A stretch of 64,000 nucleotides of DNA from Dipteris shenzhenensis (taxonomy: Eukaryota; Polypodiophyta; Polypodiopsida; Gleicheniales): NCBI GenBank assembly GCA_047967505.1, contig CM106541.1. The stretch is one strand, 5' to 3'. The position numbers and the translations under genes are program-made. A model generated the notes under the pieces. That model searched no databases. It worked only from the letters and a program-made list of their open reading frames with translations, and was not told where the DNA came from. Position 1 is the first letter of the stretch, and every line of letters starts with the position of its first letter. Below are positions 23,342 to 30,876 of the stretch, in pieces.

Positions 23342-24019
23342 CTAACTTCTGACGCGTGATATGACCCTTAGTAAGGGTGGATGTGTTGCCTGTCTGGGCG
23401 CCGGAGGTGGTTCTCCTCTCGTGAAGCGAGGGCAGGAACGTGCCTGATGTCCGAAGCCATGTCATCTCAGACACTGACCTGGGAGACCAGTAACCAAGAT
23501 GCGCTGAGTCAGCACCCCTGAGTCCGTCTCAATCTCGATCTCCGAGGGTATGCTCTGAGGATCAAGGACCGCCACCTTGACGCGCGGCACCCCTTGGGCT
23601 GCCACTGCATCAACGAAAGTGTCCTGCATGAGCCAGCCAAAGTGCGCCCCCAGGTCTCTGACTATTGGGTGGAGTTCTGCTGCAAGGCCAGGAAAAAGAA
23701 TAGTAACGGGATGGCGAGGGATGTGGAAGCGGGTGTCAAAGTCCTCCACACTGAAACCCCTATACCACGGGACTATGAGGATGATTCTCCCACCCACAGA
23801 AGTGGGGGACCGACTGATCAGATCACTCGCAGCCTTCTCCGAGGAAAGCTTGAGCCAGAAAATGCCGCGGCCCATGAGAGCGACCTCCTCAATGTGGCTG
23901 TCCTCAAGGTACACGGTGGCCTGCAGCCAGTCCCTAATGTCCGCTCGTGAAGGAGAGTGGCCAATGACACGTCCGTAAACAGAAGTGAGCGCAAAGTCAT
24001 TGGCCGCCTGCTTCACCAA
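23342..24019 (-). pseudogene. LINE ORF1-type protein (DUF4283 plus zinc knuckle), one nonsense codon
   Basis: The minus-strand frame opens at 24019 and encodes a DUF4283-like N-terminal module: FALTSVYGRVIGHSPSRADI, WLQATVYLEDSHIEEV, GRGIFWLKLSSEKAASDLI, then the hallmark GGRIILIVPWYRGF. It continues VTILFPGLAAELHP and ends in a zinc knuckle CLR*HGFGHQARSC, in which the second zinc Cys codon (TGC) has become TGA; the frame continues to a stop at 23342-23344. In plant LINEs this protein precedes the endonuclease-RT ORF, which is absent here. High GC and CpG compared with the surroundings suggest a fairly recent arrival or an unmethylated source. Confidence 0.75.
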
Positions 24020-24029
24020 CGATACCTGA

Positions 24030-24440
24030 TGCTCAGTCAGTGTTACGCGATAGGCTGAAGGAGGGGGGGAGGACCGTCTGGACTCCCGGTTTCAGGCTTG
24101 CTAAAGAAGAGGCAAGGAAGGGGCAGCCACGAGGGTGGCAGACTACTGCCGGTGGGATGGTGCCGTCGCAGACAGGGCGGGGGGAGGGGAGCAGAAAGGG
24201 CGGGGAAAAAAACAGAGGCGAGGAGAGAGAAATGCGCCACGAGGAGGGGGAGCTGCTGGCGGGATTCCGTCGCACGACAGGCAGCCAGCAGAGGGAAGCG
24301 AAGGAGGGGGGCGACAGTGGCGGAAGAGAGGGAGAAAGAGGGAGGAGAGAGGAAGCTGCCCGACGCAGGGAAGGTAGACGGGAGGAGGCAGAGGGGAGCA
24401 GCTTCGCAGGAGCCCAGTTGGATTGTGCTTCAAGCTTGTG
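24030..24440. other. GC-rich, purine/pyrimidine-skewed leader
   Basis: G-rich on the plus strand (C-rich on the minus) with many CpG dinucleotides, directly upstream of the minus-strand DUF4283 frame. It fits a LINE 5' untranslated region with internal promoter. The several overlapping long frames here are products of base skew, not genes. Confidence 0.5.
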
Positions 24441-24936
24441 TTGTCTCAATCCCAGCTTCCATTGTATCAAATTTTCTTTTGCAGGTAATAGATCCTATGG
24501 GGGGTGCAACCCTTATTTATGGGCCCAAGTATTGCTTGCGGTTCTTCTCTCCCTGCCACTTTAATGCAAGCTAATGAGATCAGTCTATGTTTCCGAAGCT
24601 TCAAGTTTTTAGTTCTCGCAATTCTGCTTGCATTGAATTTCGCAAGTGTTTGTGTTCTTGTTCCGCGTGAGCTTCCTTGTGTTTTTCAAGTGGTCCATCA
24701 GGTGTAAAACAGATAATATCTTCAAGAAGCATAAAAAATTCTGCATTTCATTTTTTCTTGTTAGTTTCCTCTTGTGAAGTGGGATGGTGTCAAACAAAAG
24801 AGGTGAAAGCAAAATTAAACTGTACAAACACATCTATGAAAATGGGAAATTAGGAAAAACAACTTCACACAATGCCTCAACCATTTATAAGCAAGAATGG
24901 CTGTATTCTGTATTATATGCTCTACTCTAGATCTAC

Positions 24937-25224
24937 CTGAGATGGGTTTAAGTAAACCGCTCCTGTTGAGGTGAGCTTACATGAGACAGTCGTTCCTGCA
25001 TGGGGTAATTTAAGTTCTTCACAAATATCAGCATCATCTTCTGGCAGATGCGATTGGAGAACCAATGCAAATTTGGTATACTTCCTGTCATGAGGAACGG
25101 GATCAAAGCAGATCATATATGACTGCAAAGATGACGTATTTTTGTTTTGCCTTAAAAACAGTGATGGTGTAATAGTTTCCTGCAGCTCTGTATTGCATCC
25201 CGTGGCTGCGAAACAAAGCCACCA
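24937..25224 (-). pseudogene. Exon of an unidentified host gene (two overlapping open readings)
   Basis: On the minus strand a strong acceptor (CTGATTTTTTCAG, 25225-25237) and a donor (CAG|GTAGATC, 24936-24930) bound a 288-bp block. One frame is open throughout (SYMICFDPVPHDRKYTKFALVLQSHLPEDDADI, then PHAGTTVSCKL). A second frame is open over the first half and looks equally protein-like (FRSHGMQYRAAGNYYTITVFKAKQKYVIFAVIYD), stopping just where the first becomes convincing. An indel near 25110 (GAT...GAT duplicated around CTGCTTT) would join the two, so the exon may be frameshifted. Family not recognised. Confidence 0.45.
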
Positions 25225-25406
25225 CTGAAAAAATCAGTCACACTTCAAACTTGACAAGTTTGAGCAACAAATACAGTTCGAAATTTTAGAGATCCAAGAA
25301 CGTTAGGCCCAGGACAAGATATTGAAGTAAGGTACGTGGACAGAGCACATTCAAAAAAGCAATTCACACAATTCAGATTGAAGCATAATGGATAAAAGTG
25401 ACCTAC

Positions 25407-25467
25407 ATGTATCTTTGTTGCTAGCCAGAGAATAATGTGTTTCATCTTCATCACCTGCCATACTAGT
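25407..25467 (-). CDS. Candidate small exon upstream of the 24937-25224 exon
   Basis: Bounded by TTGCTACAG acceptor and ACAT|GTAGGTC donor on the minus strand; encodes TSMAGDEDETHYSLASNKDT. Its end phase joins the FRSHGMQYRAAGNYYTITVF frame of the next exon, which supports that reading as the original one. Confidence 0.35.
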
Positions 25468-25725
25468 CTGTAGCAAGAGAATAACTGTTAGTGAACCTTC
25501 AGAATACCATTTTTGTCCAACCCTTTGATTCAAATGATTCTCCCACAACGCTTCCAATGGATGAGTTTGAAGTAAGCAAATTTGTGATTCGAAATATGTG
25601 AAAACGTTTGAACTAGATAACATAATCTGTCCACCAAAAATTAACGTAATCTTCACGGATGTCTAACTTGTCTGGGTGCAGATGCCAATTTTTTTAATGA
25701 AAAGACTTGAATACATGCTTCAAGA

Positions 25726-25919
25726 TGTTGGAATTAAGACCTGATTAAGGTCATGCATTAGAATAATCAAGCGGTGATGCCAAGAGGCACAACGGATGGC
25801 AACCGCCACTATTACTATGTTATGTAACTCATTCGAGTAAAATCAATAATACAGATTTCAAGCTTACTGCGTACTCTGTGTGTATCTTGGAAGACATGGA
25901 AGGTCTCTAAATTTCCACA
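25726..25919 (+). repeat. 5' LTR (194 bp)
   Basis: TGTTGGAATTAAG...AATTTCCACA; contains the imperfect inverted pair AGACCTGATTAAGGTC near its start. Confidence 0.93.
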
Positions 25920-25930
25920 TGGTATCAGGC
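25920..25930 (+). promoter_or_regulatory. Primer-binding site
   Basis: TGGTATCAGGC immediately after the LTR, matching the initiator tRNA-Met primer consensus at 10 of 11 bases. Confidence 0.88.
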
Positions 25931-26470
25931 TGGGCATGGACCCAAACCAACTACGCTTCTGCCAAACATGGCTTGTTGATTCTCCTCAATGAAGGAGCAA
26001 ATGCAGATAACGCAGTCCTGCATAGAGGTAGCCTCCCACCCATAAAAAGAGGAGAAGTGCGAAAAGACCATGGCGAAGGCCCCCTCCTGCCAAGTCAAGG
26101 AGAGGCAGATGACGATCTGCAGCCCCAACGAGGGCCTAACACACCAAAAGGTGATCACGGGCAAAAAGACCCAAAGAAAGGCTACCTGCTGCCACAAATT
26201 GCAGAAGAGAAAGAGGACAAGATCCTTGAAGCCTTGACCAAAGGCAAAGAGTTGCCGACTGCAAGCACAAAAGAAGCCTTCAGTCTCCAAAAGAAGCCTT
26301 CAGTCTCCAACCAACAAACGGAGCAAAGCATGGCGACATCAAACCCTCGCCTCAGACCCCAATCGATGGGCGCAAAGCAAATAGTTATGGTAAACCATTT
26401 CAATTTAAGTTTCTACAATCTCTTGATACTAACGATGAAGGCGTGCACTCCTTCCATCAGTGTATCATGA
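25920..26470 (+). CDS. Unknown element-encoded protein A
   Basis: An open frame continues from within the 5' LTR (25880) through 26470; the first plausible internal Met is uncertain. The product is hydrophilic: LLILLNEGANADNAVLHRGSLPP, a charged Gly/Asp/Lys region (GEADDDLQPQRGPNTPKGDHGQKDPKKG), IAEEKEDKILEALTKGK, a small internal repeat (AFSLQKKPSV encoded by tandem AAAAGAAGCCTTCAGTCTCC units) and a basic segment before the stop. No Gag core or zinc knuckle is visible. It occupies the usual position of gag. It could be a captured host sequence, a very diverged Gag, or a leader frame with no protein. Confidence 0.45.
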
Positions 26471-26523
26471 TGTAGATCCTTCATAGACCCTATTCAAGGG
26501 TCAAACGGAAAACTTCCCTTCAG

Positions 26524-27318
26524 TTGTGCCTTACTATTGGCACTCAATTTCATCCGGGGGAGAAAAGGCTCGCTAATGCACCTAAAATTATCTACGATCC
26601 TGATGAAGATTATGAAGGCTCCAACGATGATAGTATACTCAAGCATGGTGAAGCACATGGACACGAATTCAAAGAACATGCGGATGCTCTTAAAGACATA
26701 GAAGAGCATGTTACTCAGAATTCTGTTGTGAAAGGATCCAGCAATTGTGCAAACCAATCCGAGGGTGTATTTAATGCAGTACAGGTAGATCAAGAAATCC
26801 AACGCCAAGATAAGGGCAACGTCCAACTCACTGAGAAACATGCAGATTATGAATCAATCGCAAAACAAGACATCGATTATGAGGATAATGAAGTTTATGA
26901 AACTGCTAATGGAGATCAAGCTAATGTTGGTGATAGAGAGGCTTCTATCAATGAAGCCTCCGATGTTGCAAATCCTAGCATTGATGATGACAAGGAAGAT
27001 GAACCGGAGATGGCAAATGCTGACAATTGCGACACAGGCAACCAAATGCACTACACAACCTATTTCTTTGTTGTACTCCATGGCAGCTGCGATTCGATAG
27101 TGCTAGTAGCTTATCTTCCAATCAAGCCAAACAGTGATGCAGCAGTTATTTCAAAGATGTTTTCATCGATGATCTTCAATTTCTCTCACTTGAGGGGGAG
27201 AAAATGGATTCAAGCTCTAGAAATGAAGATAGTGGATGATACCGGAGTTCTCATAAGAAAACTAAACACAAAATTGATTATGCTGCTCGTAATCCAAGCT
27301 GTATTAGATCCTAGTTAA
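26524..27318 (+). CDS. Unknown acidic element-encoded protein B
   Basis: A 264-codon frame. The first two thirds are strongly acidic and low in hydrophobics (DPDEDYEGSNDD, HEFKEHADALKDIEEHV, QDIDYEDNEVYETANGD, DDDKEDEPEMANADN). The last third changes to a globular, partly hydrophobic stretch (YFFVVLHGSCDSIVLVAYLP, KMFSSMIFNFSHLRGRKWIQALEMKIV) and ends about 140 bp before the 3' LTR. No reverse-transcribing-element domain is recognisable. An Asp/Glu-rich linker followed by a terminal globular piece could be the gutted hinge between copia integrase and RT, but I see no diagnostic residue. Being intact in a young element, it may be translated. Confidence 0.5.
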   Translation: MCLTIGTQFHPGEKRLANAPKIIYDPDEDYEGSNDDSILKHGEAHGHEFKEHADALKDIEEHVTQNSVVKGSSNCANQSEGVFNAVQVDQEIQRQDKGNVQLTEKHADYESIAKQDIDYEDNEVYETANGDQANVGDREASINEASDVANPSIDDDKEDEPEMANADNCDTGNQMHYTTYFFVVLHGSCDSIVLVAYLPIKPNSDAAVISKMFSSMIFNFSHLRGRKWIQALEMKIVDDTGVLIRKLNTKLIMLLVIQAVLDPS

Positions 27319-27456
27319 TTGCATTGCATATTGTATATACATTATAGCATATAGAATTAAAAAAAAGGTGAAGCACCACATAATTTGGGGGTGCATCTCA
27401 ATTAAATAAATTTCCGCTCTATTACTCTTAAAGACCTTATCAGTCTTAAGGGGGAG

Positions 27457-27650
27457 TGTTGGAATTAAGACCTGATTAAGGTCATGCATTAGAATAATCA
27501 AGCGGTGATGCCAAGAGGCACAACGGATGGCAACCGCCACTGTTACTATGCTATGTAACTCATTCGAGTTAAATCAATAATACAGATTTCAAGCTTACTG
27601 CGTACTCTGTGTGTATCTTGGAAGACATGGAAGGTCTCTAAATTTCCACA
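27457..27650 (+). repeat. 3' LTR (194 bp)
   Basis: Same length and ends as the 5' LTR, followed by CAAGA (27651-27655), the right target-site duplication. Confidence 0.93.
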
Positions 27651-27652
27651 CA

Positions 27653-27924
27653 AGACACCGCCATATCTTTATCCTGTGAAATTCTGAAAACCATAGAGAA
27701 TGCCTGACTGATGGAAATATGCATCCGAGGCGAAGGCCACGTATGGAATGATTCATCAGATTCTTTGCATCAGAATGCAAGCCGCCCAAATGAACTTTAA
27801 TGGAGATCAAGGCACTATAATTTCTTTCGCCCAACTTGTCAATTGCAAATTCGTGTTCAGTTCCCCGTATTCCGACACATTCCAAGCAGGGCCTTATGAA
27901 TTTGCATTTAGACATTACACCCAT
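27653..27924 (-). other. Possible exon beside the LTR element
   Basis: The minus strand is open for about 90 codons up to the insertion site (KCKFIRPCLECVGIRGTEHEF, SALISIKVHLGGLHSDAKNLM, GLRLGCIFPSVRHS), on the upstream side of the exons at 25.4 and 24.9 kb. A plus-strand frame (27748-28011) overlaps it, so coding strand is uncertain and no splice sites were fixed. Confidence 0.25.
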
Positions 27925-28019
27925 ATTGCTTCCGCACTAGAATTCAATGAATCGATGAACATGCGTCCACAAAATCCTCATTCGATCAGCAATCGTATCA
28001 CCCATGATTGAACTCTTTC

Positions 28020-29500
28020 TACTGGTGATGATACAAGCAGAAGAGCAGCTGCAGAAGAGATCCGTAATCCAAAAAAGCTTTGGGCTCAAGTTTGTGTTTC
28101 GAGCAAAAATGTGATTGTTCTGGAAAGCGGACTCGCTCTAAGTTAAAATTCGTCAACGTGAGCATGCATGCAAGAAGTCTTACACAGATCGCCGCATTCC
28201 AAAACATCATGAACTTCTTTAGTGGAGGCACCACACACCTAGCTAATGTTAGAATCTATCTAAAACTTCTTGTGTATATATGGGAGGCTCCTAGCTAAGT
28301 GGGGCTTGCATGCCTTTATTATAGATTTTCCTAGCCAATTCTTGATTTTCTTTAAGAGTCGATTAGTTGATATGAATGCATCACCTTGAAGGGGCTTATC
28401 TTTGGCCATTTTGCTTTACAGAATATCTTTTTTCCTTACACTGATAAGTAAAATTTTTAACTTGCCATCTTGTATGACTGTATGCTACCATCTCACACCA
28501 TCTTCTTTGATCTTGAAGGTCCCATGTTGACAAATCAAAGATTGTTTCAAGACAAGAGCTAGGGCGTTCCTATTTTGAAGACCCACTTAGAACATGAGTT
28601 AAGCTTGAGTTCTTCCAACCCTCATGCACACTACTCTTTGGTGGTTGTGGCTATCTCCCAATAGAAGGCACGATGTTGGTTCTTCCAAATGGGATCCTTG
28701 ACAAGCTTCTCAATATTGTCAAGCTGGATTTATCAAAAGGCAAGATAGAGGAAGTGAACATGTTAATGTTTTCTACCATGATCCTAAATACACAATAGAT
28801 AGCTCCTTATCCTCCCATTTCTTAAACATATCCTCAATTTTTTCTTCCAACAATGTTCAAATCTTTGCTTCATATTAAAACCCTATTAAATGCACTCTTA
28901 TGGGCACCCCAAGTACTATCTCAACTTGTTTTGCCCAAGAAAATCTTAAGTTGGTCTGAACCAAGCCTAATAGCTTATGTTTTATTTGTATTGACCCATA
29001 AGCCTAAGATAGTAAGAAACTCCACATAGACTTTGAATTGAGCTACATTGGCATCATCATAGAATTGAGGACCATACCTTCCATTTGGGGGAGACAACAA
29101 TCTTATTAGTCCACTTCGCTACCTATTGTCCACTTCTCAATTGAATCATAATTGAAAATTGGTCCATGTTGAGACAATACAATGAAGTGAAAAAGTTAAA
29201 CAAATCAAAATGTGGTCATATGCAACTTAATAGTGAAAGTTTGGAGGTCCCTATGTGAGCCCACTCTAAAAGATTGCATGCAAAGTCAAAGTAGCTCCAT
29301 TATTCCCTCTTGGAAAGTGGAATTCCTTGATCTTTGTGGAAGTGTTATCCTAGGTTGATGGTCCATGGTGCAATCTCCAACTAATTATAGTGTTTCTTGT
29401 TCCTAAAGGGATTGTCTTAGCTCAAACGAGGAAGTGCTTTCAGTAAGCTTAATTGTTAGTTAAACACTTGCGACTAAAAGACGTACCATGCGTGCTCATT
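28020..29500. other. Region without a supported gene
   Basis: AT-rich, stop-rich in all frames. No LTR, tRNA or domain seen. Confidence 0.4.
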
Positions 29501-29509
29501 TCCTTATCT

Positions 29510-29943
29510 TTATCTCTTACAAAGGAAAAATGTGAGGACAAACCTCTCTACACTTAGCCGTTGAATAGCATTGACAATGGTACTAAATGGCAAAAATTTT
29601 GGAAAGTGTTCTGCCAAGAATTTTGACATGGAATCATTATGCAGTTGTCCGCATGCCTTGACTACTTTTGTGAGCAAGTCCAAAATATTCACCGAGTGCT
29701 TGTTACCCATTATGTTGTATTCCATGTAACATACAAAAATCCATGCAACATATAAGTCCATACAAACTTTGGGCCAAGGAATTGATCAAACATTACCCAC
29801 CAGCTGAGCTTCCGATGTGGATTATACCAACTCTCTGAGCAATATGCACTCAATTGTTCCATAAAGATGTTGATCTTAAGCACATTGTCAAAGAATTCTT
29901 CTCCAACCCCCTCTGGATTTGATTTTATCGAAAACGGATGCAT
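29510..29943 (-). other. Two overlapping open stretches of unknown origin
   Basis: Minus-strand frames give EEFFDNVLKINIFMEQLSAYCSESW...LSWWVMFDQFLGPKFVWTYM and then NILDLLTKVVKACGQLHND...FLAEHFPKFLPF. They are hydrophobic-patterned and may be remnants of a transposase or other protein, but no catalytic motif is recognisable. Confidence 0.25.
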
Positions 29944-30099
29944 CTTTATTCCCTAGTGGTTTCTCTCCCAATTCGCCTGGCTCTAATTGCAATGGTTTCT
30001 CACCTAATTAGCTCCCTACATGGCCGTGTACCAAGCCAATTTTTAAGGAAGCCTAGTAATCCGGAGTTGCAAGAAGAGTGTTCATTCTTGACAATGAAG

Positions 30100-30320
30100 A
30101 GAGCAGCATCCAGTGGTGGCAATAATGTGGAGGATGAACGCCAAAGAAGGAATAAGCTAAATTAGTGTTTCTATGCCTTAGCGGCAATGGTGCCCAATGT
30201 ATCCAAGATGGGTAAAGCTTCATTGTTGTATTTTACATCCAAGAGCTTAGACATAAGAAGCTAGAAGTAGAGAAAGAAAATAGGCGTCTAATTGATCGGT
30301 TAGAGTTTACTGAGGTGTAA
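30100..30320 (+). pseudogene. bHLH transcription factor (MYC type) fragment, broken
   Basis: The plus strand reads NNVEDERQRRNKLN, stop (TAG, 30163-30165), CFYALAAMVPNVSKMGKASLL, then after a short deletion and frame change YIQELRHKKLEVEKENRRLIDRLE and a stop at 30318-30320. This is the basic region, helix 1, loop and helix 2 of the plant MYC-type bHLH domain, running into a leucine-rich extension as in that family. The basic-region E and R residues that contact the E-box are kept. Only the domain and a little N-terminal sequence remain, in unrelated surroundings, so it is a decayed fragment of a host regulator. bHLH proteins of this group bind G/E-boxes; no function is expected here. Confidence 0.75.
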
Positions 30321-30329
30321 ACTTTCCTT

Positions 30330-30876
30330 AGCTTCCTGCATGGATCATTAAAAAAGGCTACAGCTAGTCACGTTACAGAATGGCAGTTCAAATACATATT
30401 GTTGTCGTCGCTGGGGAAGCCATGATTGAAGTTGAAAGAACAAAAGATACTCGTGTTATTTTTGGAGTTTCAAACTTCTTTATTTAATACTCCTCTACTT
30501 GTCTTCCTCTTTTCATTGAAGGAGGACCTGAGTGGTTTTACCACCTTGTTTGAAAGAGTTGATTAAGTTCGATCTGTTCAGCAAACACAAAACGATCACA
30601 GGAAAGCCAACGGATAGAAAATACATAGAAGGGTTGATTTAAATCCATACATTAGAACGCTATAGTGAGCTTGCTTGGGAATATTGGCACTTAAGGCTGA
30701 AGTTTACTCCGCTATCTGGGAGCCTGTTTCTTGCTAAGGCATGCATGCAAGCTTCCTTGGCACACAAATCTTTTAACTTTACAACTACAAGGCATATTTC
30801 ATGAAGAGGCTGATTTGATAGGCAACAATTTTGCCAAGCATCTTGGAAAGGATGGCAACTTGGAATGTGTCGCTAT
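30330..30876. other. Region without a supported gene
   Basis: No frame, repeat or RNA signal that I can support between the bHLH relic and the minus-strand family gene. Confidence 0.4.

Larger units (their letters stand above)
25726..27650 (+). mobile_element. Compact non-autonomous LTR retrotransposon with intact ends
   Basis: 1,925 bp. Short LTRs (194 bp each, about three differences), a primer site TGGTATCAGGC directly after the 5' LTR (one base off the initiator-Met consensus), a polypurine tract CTTAAGGGGGAG (27445-27456), and identical 5-bp target duplications CAAGA at 25721-25725 and 27651-27655. LTR divergence near 1.5% implies a recent insertion. The inside carries two open frames with no retroviral domain (no gag knuckle, protease, integrase or RT). 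It interrupts minus-strand host-like exons. Confidence 0.93.

Noticed and set aside
24040-24574. Long overlapping frames on both strands in GC-rich DNA
   Set aside because: Purine/pyrimidine skew removes stops in several frames at once; products are Gly/Arg/Glu- or Pro/Ser-rich without motifs.
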